A DNA stretch of 64,000 nucleotides from NCBI GenBank assembly GCA_024655905.1, contig JANLFP010000001.1:124001-188000 (forward strand), in the 5' to 3' direction. Shown here one piece after another: positions 50,584 through 59,698 of the stretch. The position numbers were made by a program, and so were the translations under genes. Within the stretch, counting starts at the first letter, position 1. Each line of letters begins with the position of its first letter. This stretch comes from Tepidanaerobacteraceae bacterium. Lineage in GTDB: Bacteria > Bacillota > Thermosediminibacteria > Thermosediminibacterales > Tepidanaerobacteraceae. The notes below the pieces were generated by a model. It did not search any database and was not told where the DNA came from. It was given only the letters and a program-made list of their open reading frames with translations.

Positions 50584-52581
50584 ATGCCAAAAAAACACTC
50601 CAAACTGTTTGAGCCCTTCAAGATCGGAAAACTGGAGATTAAAAACAAGTTTGTAATGGCCCCCATGGGACCGGGGGGACTGTCGACTCCTGACGGCGCT
50701 TTTAACGAAAGAGGCGTTGAATATTATGTAGAACGGGCAAAAGGCGGGACGGGCCTAATAATCACAGGAATATGCTATGCAGAAAATGAAGTTGAAAAAA
50801 AAGCCATGCCCACCATGCCCTGTCCCACCCTAAATCCCGCTAGCTTCATCAAGTCTGCCGCACAGATGACCGAAAGGGTGCACGCCTATGACTCAAAAAT
50901 ATTCCTGCAGCTTACAGCAGGCTTTGGAAGAGTGGGAATACCCGCCATACTGAGGGGCGAAGCCGTGGCTCCATCACCCGTGGAGAACTTCTGGAATCCC
51001 AAAATCATGTGCCGGGAGCTGACCACCGAAGAAGTCGAATTCATTGTGAAAAAGTTCGCCGAAGCTTCGGTAGTCGCTAAAATGTCCGGTTTTGACGGTG
51101 TGGAGATCCATGCCGTGCATGAAGGATATCTCCTCGACCAGTTTACAATAGCGCTGTTCAACAAAAGGACGGATAAATACGGCGGAGACCTGATGGGAAG
51201 ATTGAGATTCCCCATAGAAATAGTCAAAGCCATTAAAAAAGCCTGCGGCGACGATTTTCCCGTATCGCTGCGATACAGCGTAAAGAGCTATATAAAAGGC
51301 ATTAGGCAGGGAGGGCTTGCCGAAGAAGAATTTATTGAACTGGGCCGTGATACCGAAGAAGGTCTTGAAGCGGCTAAAATACTGGAACAAGCCGGATACG
51401 ATGCCTTCAATGCCGACGCGGGGACGTACGATTCTTGGTATTGGAACCATCCGCCAATGTATCAAAAGAAGGGACTTTATCTGCACTTAACCAAAGAGTT
51501 AAAGAAGGCGGTAAAAGCTCCCGTGCTTGTTGCGGGAAGAATGGAGGACCCGGATCTGGCCAGCAGAGCACTGGATGAAGGCAAGGCCGATGCGATAGTA
51601 ATCGGTCGGGGACTTCTGGCAGATCCTCATTTGCCCAATAAGATAAAATCGGAGCAAATAGATGACATCCGGCCATGCCTTTGCTGCCACGACGGCTGCA
51701 TGGGCAGGATAGCCCAGGTAAAACCGCTGTCATGCGCTGTCAATCCCCAAGCCGGCAGGGAAGCCGAATACGGGCTTAAGCCTGTCGAAAAGGCAAAAAA
51801 AGTTATGGTAATAGGTGGCGGAGTGGCAGGCATGGAAGCCGCCAGAGTCTGTGCCCTGAGAGGGCATGAAGTCAGCCTTTATGAAAAGAGTGATAATCTG
51901 GGCGGAGTCATTCTGGCTGGAGGAGTACCTGATTTTAAGGAGGCTGATATCAGGCTGGTACACTGGTATGAGAAACAGCTCAGCGATCTCAAAGTAAATG
52001 TGCATTTGAATACACAGGTCACAAAAGAGCTGGTGGATGCGATAAAGCCCGAGACAGTGATTGTGGCCACCGGTTCCATTCCAAAGCAGCCTAACATATC
52101 GGGCGTCGAAAAAACCCTGCAGGCCACAGATGTGCTGCTGGGCAAAAAGAATGTGGGAGATAAAGTCGTGGTAGTCGGCGGTGGTCTTGTTGGATGCGAA
52201 CTGGCCTTATGGCTTGCAAAACAGGGCAGGCAGGTCGTCATTGTGGAAGCGTTGAAAAACATCCTGTCAGCCGGTTTGCCGATACCGCATATGAATTCGG
52301 CAATGCTGGAGGATTTGTTGGCATTTTACCATGTTGAAATAAGGACCGGCGCTTCCATCGCCTCTATCAATGATACCGGTGCCGTCATAAAGACCGAATC
52401 TGGCGAAGAGACCATACCGGCAGACAGCATTGTAATTGCCATAGGATACAGCCCGAATAACGCTCTTTACAAGCAAATAGCGCAGGACATCGCTGAAACT
52501 TACCTCCTGGGCGATGCGAGAAAAGTGCAGAATATTATGTATGCCATCTGGGATGCTTATGAAGTAGCCCGGAACATTTAA
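50584..52581 (+). CDS. FMN/FAD/[4Fe-4S] NAD(P)H-dependent oxidoreductase (2,4-dienoyl-CoA reductase family)
   Basis: This is a 665-residue cytoplasmic flavoenzyme. Residues 1-355 form an old-yellow-enzyme barrel (FMN), with KNKFVMAPMGPGG and GFDGVEIHAVHEGYLLDQF. The Cys cluster CLCCHDGC...C (about 360-382) binds [4Fe-4S]. The last third has two dinucleotide motifs, VMVIGGGVAGMEAARV and VVVVGGGLVGCELALWL. The family includes dienoyl-CoA reductases, enoate reductases and N-methylproline demethylases. Beside aconitase X and prdF, a role in demethylating or reducing a proline derivative is plausible. It follows the sigma54 promoter and has a good GGAGG. Confidence 0.9.
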   Translation: MPKKHSKLFEPFKIGKLEIKNKFVMAPMGPGGLSTPDGAFNERGVEYYVERAKGGTGLIITGICYAENEVEKKAMPTMPCPTLNPASFIKSAAQMTERVHAYDSKIFLQLTAGFGRVGIPAILRGEAVAPSPVENFWNPKIMCRELTTEEVEFIVKKFAEASVVAKMSGFDGVEIHAVHEGYLLDQFTIALFNKRTDKYGGDLMGRLRFPIEIVKAIKKACGDDFPVSLRYSVKSYIKGIRQGGLAEEEFIELGRDTEEGLEAAKILEQAGYDAFNADAGTYDSWYWNHPPMYQKKGLYLHLTKELKKAVKAPVLVAGRMEDPDLASRALDEGKADAIVIGRGLLADPHLPNKIKSEQIDDIRPCLCCHDGCMGRIAQVKPLSCAVNPQAGREAEYGLKPVEKAKKVMVIGGGVAGMEAARVCALRGHEVSLYEKSDNLGGVILAGGVPDFKEADIRLVHWYEKQLSDLKVNVHLNTQVTKELVDAIKPETVIVATGSIPKQPNISGVEKTLQATDVLLGKKNVGDKVVVVGGGLVGCELALWLAKQGRQVVIVEALKNILSAGLPIPHMNSAMLEDLLAFYHVEIRTGASIASINDTGAVIKTESGEETIPADSIVIAIGYSPNNALYKQIAQDIAETYLLGDARKVQNIMYAIWDAYEVARNI

Positions 52582-52596
52582 GGAGGCAGATAAGCC

Positions 52597-53904
52597 ATGA
52601 GGCAGTATAAAATGGAACTAACCGATGAAGAAAAGGAGATTCTGGAAGGAAAACACGGCGAAGTGATGAGAAAGATTCTGGAATCAGTGGTGCTTTACGG
52701 AGAAGCCTTTGAAGCCAAAAGGCTTCTCCCCATAGACGGCCCGGTGCATCTGGTTACATCATTCGGGCTTGCGGGGATAGAAATCGTGTTTGACATGATG
52801 GAAGAACTAATCGATGCGGGGTTGAAGACAAAAGAAGCTTTCACTGCAGACCCTAGGCCTATAGATTACGACAATGTAGAATGCACCGAGATGCAAAAAA
52901 AGATATTCAGCGCCATGTACAGAAATCAGGAAAGGTATGAGGCGCAGCTTAAAAAATTGGGCCTGAAAGATGACAATGCATTCACATGTACCTGTTACAT
53001 GCCGGAAGTGGGAAACATCCCCAAAAATGGTCAAATCCTTTCATGGGCCGAATCCTCGGCCGTAGTTTATGCCAACTCGGTAATCGGCGCCAGGACCAAC
53101 AGGACCTCCGGCATAATAGAACTCCTGTGCGGCATCATCGGCAAAGTCCCGGAGTTCGGGCTTGTGACCGATGAAGGAAGGCGGGCCCGGTGGCTGGTGG
53201 AATTAAAAACTTCCGAACTTCCCAACGCTCAGGTTCTTGGGAGCGCCATCGGCATGAAAGTTGTGGAAGACGTGCCCTATATAGTGGGCCTGGACAGATT
53301 TCTGGGAAAAGGCATCAACAACATTACAGCAGATTATCTTAAGGATATGGGTGCTGCCAGCGCTTCAAACGGCGCCGTAGGCCTTTACCATGTGGAAAAC
53401 ATAACCCCGGAAGCGGTGGAGCAGGGCAGAGCTCTTTTGATTAGAGACTTTCTCACATATACCATAGATGATAACGAAATCAAAAGAGTTATCGATTCCT
53501 ACCCGGTCCTCTGGACAGATTTGAATGCAAAGCCCGCCATGTGCTTCATAGGATGCCCGCACCTTTCCCTCCGGCAGATTTATGATTGGATTGAAAGGAT
53601 TTCCCGGAAACTTTCAGAAGCCGGAAAGGATAATGTCTCAATAAACACCGTACTGTGCGCCGCCCCGGACGTCATTTTGAGATTCAAGTCGGACGGCGAG
53701 GCGTATAAAAAATTGACCGACATGGGGTTGCATCTGACTTATATATGCCCGCTCATGTACATGAGCAATGCGGAATGTGCCAGACAGCCAATCATAACAA
53801 ATTCCAACAAATTGAGGACTTATTCTACTGCAAGATTCTTCCCGGACGATGAAGTGCTGGACATAATAGTAGTCGGGAATATGCAAGGGGGAAATAGGAT
53901 ATGA
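52597..53904 (+). CDS. Aconitase X large subunit (probable cis-3-hydroxyproline dehydratase)
   Basis: This is a 435-residue catalytic subunit of the two-subunit bacterial aconitase X type. It opens with ELTDEEKEILEGKHGEVMRKILE and contains FTCTCYMPEVGNIPKNGQILSWAESSAVVYANSVIGARTNR, the family metal/substrate region, plus IGCPHLSLRQIYDW. Characterised bacterial aconitase X dehydrates cis-3-hydroxy-L-proline to delta-1-pyrroline-2-carboxylate; archaeal forms act on phosphomevalonate. The neighbours (prdF, OCD family) favour the proline route. It overlaps the small subunit by four bases. Confidence 0.92.
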   Translation: MRQYKMELTDEEKEILEGKHGEVMRKILESVVLYGEAFEAKRLLPIDGPVHLVTSFGLAGIEIVFDMMEELIDAGLKTKEAFTADPRPIDYDNVECTEMQKKIFSAMYRNQERYEAQLKKLGLKDDNAFTCTCYMPEVGNIPKNGQILSWAESSAVVYANSVIGARTNRTSGIIELLCGIIGKVPEFGLVTDEGRRARWLVELKTSELPNAQVLGSAIGMKVVEDVPYIVGLDRFLGKGINNITADYLKDMGAASASNGAVGLYHVENITPEAVEQGRALLIRDFLTYTIDDNEIKRVIDSYPVLWTDLNAKPAMCFIGCPHLSLRQIYDWIERISRKLSEAGKDNVSINTVLCAAPDVILRFKSDGEAYKKLTDMGLHLTYICPLMYMSNAECARQPIITNSNKLRTYSTARFFPDDEVLDIIVVGNMQGGNRI

Positions 53905-54344
53905 CACGCACATTCAAAGGAAGGGTTATCCTCGGTGGAAACCTGTGCGGAGAAAGCATCGTAACCCATCAGGGCCTAAACATTCTCGCATCATATTTAA
54001 AAGCCCTGAGCGAAAGAAATGGGACGGCCATATGTTCGGATCAGAACAACAGCGATCTTTACGGTAAGGAATTGGCAGGCAAAATAATATGCCTCCCGCA
54101 AACCATCGGTTCCACCACCGGAGGCATGATCCTGCAGAGTGTTGCGAAACAGGGCATAGGCCCAAAAGCCATGCTCTTTTCAAAGCATATAGATTCCCTG
54201 GCTGCCGCCGGGATTATACTTTGCGATGTATGGAACCAAAAAAGAATAGTGACCATCGACCAGCTGGGAGACGAATTTTTAGAATTTGTAAAAGACGGAC
54301 AGCGTATTGAAATAAAAGAAGACGGCACTGTGACCGTAAGCTGA
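53901..54344 (+). CDS. Aconitase X small (swivel) subunit
   Basis: This is a 147-residue swivel-domain subunit (old DUF126). It begins TRTFKGRVILGGNLCGES, contains KIICLPQTIGSTTGGMILQSVAKQGIGPKA, where the Ser/Thr/Gly loop closes the active site, and ends in an IEIKEDGTVTV tail. It starts in the four-base overlap with the large subunit and so must be co-translated. It ends 15 bases before the convergent prdF stop. Confidence 0.92.
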   Translation: MTRTFKGRVILGGNLCGESIVTHQGLNILASYLKALSERNGTAICSDQNNSDLYGKELAGKIICLPQTIGSTTGGMILQSVAKQGIGPKAMLFSKHIDSLAAAGIILCDVWNQKRIVTIDQLGDEFLEFVKDGQRIEIKEDGTVTVS

Positions 54345-54358
54345 GTCTATCATATGTT

Positions 54359-54470
54359 CTTATCTCAAAGAAAATCCGTATTTTAGCGGGTCTTCCTCAT
54401 CTATCATATAGTGGTTCACGCCGGTGATAAAGGCCCTTCCGGTAATTTCCGGAATTACCGCGTCAAAATC
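54359..54470 (-). repeat. 112-bp perfect direct repeat (right), within prdF 3' end
   Basis: The partner of 46753-46864, 7606 bases away and in the same orientation. The border lies one base beyond the prdF stop codon. Confidence 0.95.
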
Positions 54471-55367
54471 GCCCACTCTGGTTTTCCCCACCAGGCGGCC
54501 GGTAAAGAGAGTTCCCAGGATGCTCTCGTGGACAAAATCCTGATGCAGGCCCAGCTCACCCTTGAAATAAAGATCCGCCATCTTGGCGCATGTGCCGGTG
54601 CCGCAGGGCGAACGATCCACTGATTTTTTTCCGAAAACCACAATATTTTTTGCATGGGCTTCGGGATGGGAAGGCGCATCGGAAATCTCGGCCAAATCTA
54701 TGGTCTTTATGTGAGGTTTTTCCGGATGGTAAACCTCAACTTTTTTATTGGCTTCGTCCCGGACTTTCAAGCCTATATCTATCAATTCATGAATATTTTC
54801 TTTAGCGACCTTTATCCCCAGATCCCTGGCCTTTACAATGGCAAAAAAGCTGCCCCCGAAAGCGATATCGGCTCTAATTTTTCCGTAAGGATGCAACTCC
54901 AGTTCAATCCCTTCTTTAAACAAAAAAGAAGGTACATTTTGAAAGGTGACGCCTTTAGCCTTTCCATTTTCCACTCTGACCCGGGCTTTTACCAGCCCTG
55001 CCGGAGCCTCCAGCACCACATGAGTTTCCGGCTCTTTTACTGCCACAAGCCCCATCTCCACAGCCACCGTAGCGGCGCCTATGGTGCCGTGGCCGCACAT
55101 GTTCAGATAGCCTCCGGTGTCCATGAATATTATCCCGAAATCGGCTTCAGGCATCGTGGGAGAGGTTATAATGGAGCCGAACATGTCGTCATGCCCTCTG
55201 GGCTCCAGCATGAGAGCCCTGCGCAGGTGGTCCATATGTTCCTCAAGGTAGTGCTTTTTCTCGGGCATGCTTTTGCCGGGTATGTGCGGAATGCCTCCAA
55301 TGACCACCCTGGTGGGTTCCCCCATGGTGTGGGAATCCACTGCTATGATGGAACGGGAAATGTTCAT
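54360..55367 (-). CDS. prdF: Proline racemase
   Basis: This is a 335-residue cytoplasmic cofactor-free racemase. Both catalytic cysteines are present: Cys91 in GGYLNMCGHGTIGAA and Cys255 in DRSPCGTGT. This rules out the dehydratase subtype, which lacks the first. The opening (SRSIIAVDSHTMGEPTRVV) and the end (NHYMIDEEDPLKYGF) closely resemble clostridial PrdF as I remember it. One small difference is DSHTMGE for the usual DSHTAGE. It would interconvert L- and D-proline, the substrate of D-proline reductase, which is not in this window. 4-hydroxyproline epimerase is the alternative. Its 3' end is copied at 46753-46864. Confidence 0.9.
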   Translation of the reverse strand: MNISRSIIAVDSHTMGEPTRVVIGGIPHIPGKSMPEKKHYLEEHMDHLRRALMLEPRGHDDMFGSIITSPTMPEADFGIIFMDTGGYLNMCGHGTIGAATVAVEMGLVAVKEPETHVVLEAPAGLVKARVRVENGKAKGVTFQNVPSFLFKEGIELELHPYGKIRADIAFGGSFFAIVKARDLGIKVAKENIHELIDIGLKVRDEANKKVEVYHPEKPHIKTIDLAEISDAPSHPEAHAKNIVVFGKKSVDRSPCGTGTCAKMADLYFKGELGLHQDFVHESILGTLFTGRLVGKTRVGDFDAVIPEITGRAFITGVNHYMIDEEDPLKYGFSLR

Positions 55368-55459
55368 AACAACCGCTTCCCTCCCAATTGTTTTTAAATT
55401 GCTGTCATCTAAATATTATCATATGTTTTCTCTATTTCCAAATATTTTTTTCTACTATG

Positions 55460-56128
55460 TCAGGTTTCCACAAGATTGTGCTTGATTGCAAACAGCACGG
55501 CCTGGGTGCGGTCCGTAACACCGATTTTCTGGAATATGTTGGTCAGGTGGTTCTTTACCGTCTTTTCGGTTATATAAAGATTTTCGGCTATCTCCCTGTT
55601 GGAAAGCCCCATGGAGATCTGCTGCAGCACCTCCATTTCTCGCTCTGTCAAGTCAAAATGATGTCGAGATTCTTCTTCCTTTTTTTTCGAAAGCCGGTTG
55701 AGTTCTTTGAAGACCTTTGGGGTGAGTGCAGGAGGAATAAAGGCCTGTCCTTCCGCCACACACCGGATGGTCTTCACAAGTTCCTGGGGCCTGACATCCT
55801 TTAAGACGTAGCCGGAAATACCGCTCCTTATAAGCTCAAACAAATACTCTTCCTGGTCGTGAATCGTGAGGGCTATTATATTTATCTCCGGCTTTTCCGC
55901 TTTTATTATTTGCGTGGCTTTTATGCCGTTAACATTGGGCATGTTTATATCCATCAGTATGATGTCGACCTCGGTATTCCTCGCAAGCTCTATCACCTGG
56001 TCGCCGTCTTCGGCTTCCCCCACCACGGCAATATCCGGTTCCAGCGAAAGGATTTTTATTATGCCCTCCCGAAGAAGGGCATGGTCATCGGCAATAATTA
56101 CTTTAATTTGTTTTTTGCTTTCCTGCAA
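55460..56128 (-). CDS. degU: DegU-like NarL/FixJ response regulator
   Basis: This is a response regulator of about 222 residues. The receiver domain has IKVIIADDHALLREG, the phospho-acceptor Asp in ILMDINMPNVNG and the conserved Lys in VLKDVRPQEL. The LuxR-type domain reads LTEREMEVLQQISMGLSNREIAENLYITEKTVKNHL. TTG 56128 follows GGAGAGGTGA; a GTG at 56137 is possible. It overlaps the kinase gene by 26 bases. It likely regulates surface functions such as the neighbouring pilus operon. Confidence 0.9.
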   Translation of the reverse strand: MQESKKQIKVIIADDHALLREGIIKILSLEPDIAVVGEAEDGDQVIELARNTEVDIILMDINMPNVNGIKATQIIKAEKPEINIIALTIHDQEEYLFELIRSGISGYVLKDVRPQELVKTIRCVAEGQAFIPPALTPKVFKELNRLSKKKEEESRHHFDLTEREMEVLQQISMGLSNREIAENLYITEKTVKNHLTNIFQKIGVTDRTQAVLFAIKHNLVET

Positions 56129-57302
56129 CGCACTCACCTCTCCGAACTCCAGCCAGACCATTTTCCTCATGGGCCGTCGGCACGCTTAAAATCACTTCCG
56201 TCCCGTGGCCCGGGGAAGATTTTACTTCAAACTTGCCTTTTAGCAACTGAATTCGCTCCCTCATCCCGATAAGCCCAAAGGCCATGCCGCTTTTTTCGGC
56301 CAGCACTTTTTCTACGTCAAAACCGCAGCCGTTGTCCCGAACGACCACATTTATCCTGTTTTTCAAGAATTCGATTTTTATCAATACTTCCGTGGCCTTG
56401 GCGTATTTCCTGATATTTGTCATGGATTCCTGGATGACCCGAAAAAGGGCCACCACAAGCGACGAGGAAAGTTCGTATTCCCTGCCCATCAATATTATTT
56501 CAACATAAATACCATAGTCCTTCATATATTGTTCAACGTAGCGCTTGAGGGCGGGTACGAGGCCCAGATCATCGAGGGCCATGGGGCGAAGGTCGAAAAT
56601 TATTTTCCGCACGTCCTGAAGGCTCCTGCGCACCAGGTCCATCAAACCGTACAGTTCATCCTTCAGCATCGACGGATTGACTTCCATCAGCTTCATACAG
56701 AACTCCGCCCTCATTACTATATTTGCCAGGCTCTGGGCGGGCCCGTCGTGAATCTCCCTGGCCACCCGCTTGCGCTCTTCCTCCTGTGCCATGATAACAG
56801 AAAGGCCCAGAGCCTGTATTTGCTGCATTTCCCCTATCTTGTTGCCGATGGACTCAAGATCGTTGCTCAATATCTTTAACACCATTCCTACGTTTGCAAT
56901 CAATTCTTCCGAACGCTTTATGGTAACTTCCAGGCTTTTCAGGTTCCTTTCAAGGTGGTCCCTATGCAGGCGAAGCAATTTTTCTTTCTCACGCTTGCTC
57001 AAAAGCTCTATCTGTTTTTTATTGGCTTCTTCGTAAGCTTCTTTAATCTGTTCTTCGCTGTAATGTTTAAAATCCCGGCTGACTTCCATTAAACGAATTC
57101 TAGATTGAGTGTAAACTTTTTCCAGGTCGTCAACCTCTTTAATAATACTCGCTATCTCCTTTTTTACCGACTCCAGTTCCTGCTTTGTCCTCTCATATTC
57201 CAGCCTTGCGCTCTCTCCCAGCCGGTAGAGTTCCTCTTTGCTCTTTTCCACAATTCTTCGCGTCTTCTGTATTATCTTCTCAAGGTTTTCGATGTTGATC
57301 AA
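56103..57302 (-). CDS. degS: DegS-like sensor histidine kinase (cytoplasmic)
   Basis: This is a 399-residue soluble kinase with no membrane segment. Residues 1-170 form a long coiled coil (DegS sensor). The HisKA_3 motif EEERKRVAREIHDGPAQSLANIVMR holds the phospho-His. The ATPase domain has RDNGCGFD and GLIGMRERIQLL. ATG 57302 is preceded by AAAGGATGAAAAGC. It overlaps the regulator gene and forms a cognate pair with it. The input signal is unknown. Confidence 0.92.
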   Translation of the reverse strand: MINIENLEKIIQKTRRIVEKSKEELYRLGESARLEYERTKQELESVKKEIASIIKEVDDLEKVYTQSRIRLMEVSRDFKHYSEEQIKEAYEEANKKQIELLSKREKEKLLRLHRDHLERNLKSLEVTIKRSEELIANVGMVLKILSNDLESIGNKIGEMQQIQALGLSVIMAQEEERKRVAREIHDGPAQSLANIVMRAEFCMKLMEVNPSMLKDELYGLMDLVRRSLQDVRKIIFDLRPMALDDLGLVPALKRYVEQYMKDYGIYVEIILMGREYELSSSLVVALFRVIQESMTNIRKYAKATEVLIKIEFLKNRINVVVRDNGCGFDVEKVLAEKSGMAFGLIGMRERIQLLKGKFEVKSSPGHGTEVILSVPTAHEENGLAGVRRGECVAGKQKTN

Positions 57303-57438
57303 AGCTTTTCATCCTTTAATATAAATTGATTTATTCAGGAGCCTTCATTATATAATATGCGAAATAATTTGTATAAATTTTAGGGTTTTTTATAACAACT
57401 TATAAAAAATGCATATAAATTATATATTAGTCTGCATA

Positions 57439-58389
57439 TTAGTTTTCCGTCTTAAACTGCAGTGCCAATGAGTTGAGCTGTTCGCTTGTACGGGCAAGGC
57501 GCCTGGCGCATGAGTTAATTTCCTTTATCAATTCCGTCTGCCGGTCAGGGTCCATGTTACCGGAGTCTTTTTCGAAAAGTTCCGAATGCCTTGCAATGAG
57601 TTTTGAAGTTGAGCACATGTCGCCTACAATGCTTTTTATGGAATTAAACAGAACTCCCAGCTCCCCGCTCATGGCATTAAAAGCCCTGGCCAGCCGTCCC
57701 AGTTCATCCCCGGTGGCTACAGGCAGCTTGTACGAAAAATCGCCGATGGCTACCCTCTCGGTTGCCAGCAGCAGCCCTTTTATCGGGCGGCCCACGGCCC
57801 TGATGATTATCAGGCGCGCCAGCAGGAGACCCGCTAGAGTTGCCAGCACAAAGTTAAAAATAATATTGTAGACCGTTTGCCGCAGGTAACTTTCAACAAA
57901 ACTGAAATCCGTCAGAATATAAATATGGCCGACGGATTTGCCGCCGCTGTCTGAGATGGGCGATGTAAATGCAACAGCGGTCACCTTCCCTTTGCCGTCC
58001 TTTATCGGCGTAAGCTTTCTTACGTCTGCCGCTGTTGCCATATCCTTTGCTCTGGCCGAAACTCCCCTCTCAAAGCCGCAGGACGCCACTATATCGCCGT
58101 TTTTGTCAAAAACTCCGGCTTCAAGGATTGAACCGTCGGCGTGCAGATCTTTCATCACCTCGCCAAGCACGCCATAATTTCCCGACATCATAGCCTCGGA
58201 CGCCACCGTATTGACAAGACGCACCATGGCCCACCCCCGCTCTACAACTCCGTTTATAAACACATTGCGTTCTCTCACATATATGGAAAAACCTACAGCC
58301 CCCATCAAAAAAGTTATGAGCAGCGTAAAACCAAGACTCAACCGGAAGGTGAGAGAAAAGCCTCCACCCCTATATGAGCTTTTTGCCAT
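57439..58389 (-). CDS. Membrane protein with extracytoplasmic sensor and HAMP domain
   Basis: This 316-residue protein has TM1 (about 14-38), an extracellular sensor of Cache size (about 45-165, with EAGVFDKNGDIVASCGF), TM2 (about 170-195) and a HAMP domain (GRPIKGLLLATERVAIGDF). The C-terminal part is helical with no kinase, cyclase or MCP signalling module. The output is therefore unclear; it may signal by contact with the DegS-like kinase or the pilus machine. ATG 58389 has GGAGG ten bases upstream, and ATG 58398 overlaps the DUF192 stop. It is the last gene of the Tad operon. Confidence 0.75.
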   Translation of the reverse strand: MAKSSYRGGGFSLTFRLSLGFTLLITFLMGAVGFSIYVRERNVFINGVVERGWAMVRLVNTVASEAMMSGNYGVLGEVMKDLHADGSILEAGVFDKNGDIVASCGFERGVSARAKDMATAADVRKLTPIKDGKGKVTAVAFTSPISDSGGKSVGHIYILTDFSFVESYLRQTVYNIIFNFVLATLAGLLLARLIIIRAVGRPIKGLLLATERVAIGDFSYKLPVATGDELGRLARAFNAMSGELGVLFNSIKSIVGDMCSTSKLIARHSELFEKDSGNMDPDRQTELIKEINSCARRLARTSEQLNSLALQFKTEN

Positions 58390-58394
58390 TTTTA

Positions 58395-58745
58395 TCATTC
58401 CTCCAAAATAAATTCAATCACATCGCCAATTTCCGTGCCTGTGGCCCTGCACACCCCGGCAGGCAGTTCCAGCACTTTTGCGGCCCCTCTTACCACCGGG
58501 CCAATCCGAAAGGGCGGTATGGATTGTGCCACCCTTAAGATCCGGTTGCCGCGGTCCAGAAAAACCACATCGATCGCGTATCTCATGAACCATGTATGTA
58601 CGGATGAACACGGCATGATAAGCAGAGCCATGCCGGTTTTAAAATTCGTTGTGAAAATTAATCCCACCAGCCTTCTTGTGAAATTCATGGCGGTCTCAAC
58701 CTTTTCTGCCAGGACCGTTTTCCTGGTTGAATTAATCGCCTTCAA
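58395..58745 (-). CDS. DUF192 family protein
   Basis: This is a 116-residue protein of the DUF192 family. It contains RLVGLIFTTNFKTGMALLIMPCSSVHTWFMRYAIDVVFLDRGNRIL and a final GVCRATGTEIGDVIEF, all typical. Function is unknown, though the family is often found with pilus and secretion genes in Firmicutes. There is no signal peptide. TTG 58745 follows GGGGAG. It lies between tadC and the HAMP protein gene with tight spacing, so it belongs to the operon. Confidence 0.88.
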   Translation of the reverse strand: MKAINSTRKTVLAEKVETAMNFTRRLVGLIFTTNFKTGMALLIMPCSSVHTWFMRYAIDVVFLDRGNRILRVAQSIPPFRIGPVVRGAAKVLELPAGVCRATGTEIGDVIEFILEE

Positions 58746-58758
58746 AATTTCTCTCCCC

Positions 58759-59682
58759 CTAAAAACCGAAGACCCTCATAATCTGTATTGCCGCCGGTCC
58801 CAGTAAGACGATGAACACAGCGGGAAAAATAAACATTACCATGGGTATGAGCATTTTTACAGGGGCCTTCATAGCCGTCTCTTCCACATGCTGACGGCGC
58901 TTCTGTCGGGATTCCTTTGACTGCAGGCGCAGCACATTCCCTATGCTCACCCCCAGCTGCTCGGCCATGATGATTGAACCCACAAAATTAGACAGGTCGT
59001 CGACGGCAACTCTCTCAGCCATTTCACGCAAAGCTTCTCTCCGGGGCTTTCCCATCCTTATTTCCTGTAAAACCTGATACAGCTCGTCAGCAAGGACTCC
59101 TCCGGACTTTTCCACCACCTTTGCCAGTGCGGCGTCAAAACCCAGCCCCGCTTCCACGCACACGGTGATAAGATCCAGCACATCGGGCAGATTTTTTTCC
59201 ACCTGCCCTTTGCGCTGCCGTATTTTGTAGTTAATTACCACATCCGGCAACATCCACCCGGCAATGCACCCTGCAAAGGCCATTACCGCGGACTGTATCG
59301 CCGATTGTCCCAAAAGTTTCCACAATTCTATTAAAATAAGGGCACCCATTCCCGACAGCACATACTTTACCGCCAGCAGCTCCCGTGGGGAAAGATTCCA
59401 CGGCCTGCCCGCTTCCAAAAGCCTTTTTTCAAGCGTCTCCGTTCCGGCTGCGGGCATATATCGCGCCAGAGCTCTGGTCATACCGGTCAGAATGGGTTTT
59501 ATGAATCTCTGAAAAAAAGGAAATGATAATTCCTGCTGTCTGATTGGTATCGGGGCGGAGCCTACCACTTCGGTCACTCTCTTGCTCATTCTTATGCTTT
59601 CTCCGAAGACCCATCGGTATAAAAGCAGTGTAATTGTGGACGCACTGCCAAAGACTCCGATCAGAACCAAAATTAATGCCAT
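58759..59682 (-). CDS. tadC: Tad pilus inner-membrane protein TadC (GspF family)
   Basis: This is a 307-residue membrane protein with an N-terminal helix, a cytoplasmic GspF domain (LPDVLDLITVCVEAGLGFDAALAKVVEKSGG) and two or three C-terminal helices. It pairs with TadB to form the assembly platform moved by the CpaF/TadA ATPase. ATG 59682 follows AAGGAGGG. It starts 16 bases after the tadB stop. Confidence 0.93.
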   Translation of the reverse strand: MALILVLIGVFGSASTITLLLYRWVFGESIRMSKRVTEVVGSAPIPIRQQELSFPFFQRFIKPILTGMTRALARYMPAAGTETLEKRLLEAGRPWNLSPRELLAVKYVLSGMGALILIELWKLLGQSAIQSAVMAFAGCIAGWMLPDVVINYKIRQRKGQVEKNLPDVLDLITVCVEAGLGFDAALAKVVEKSGGVLADELYQVLQEIRMGKPRREALREMAERVAVDDLSNFVGSIIMAEQLGVSIGNVLRLQSKESRQKRRQHVEETAMKAPVKMLIPMVMFIFPAVFIVLLGPAAIQIMRVFGF

Positions 59683-59698
59683 GGTGTAATTGCCCTCC

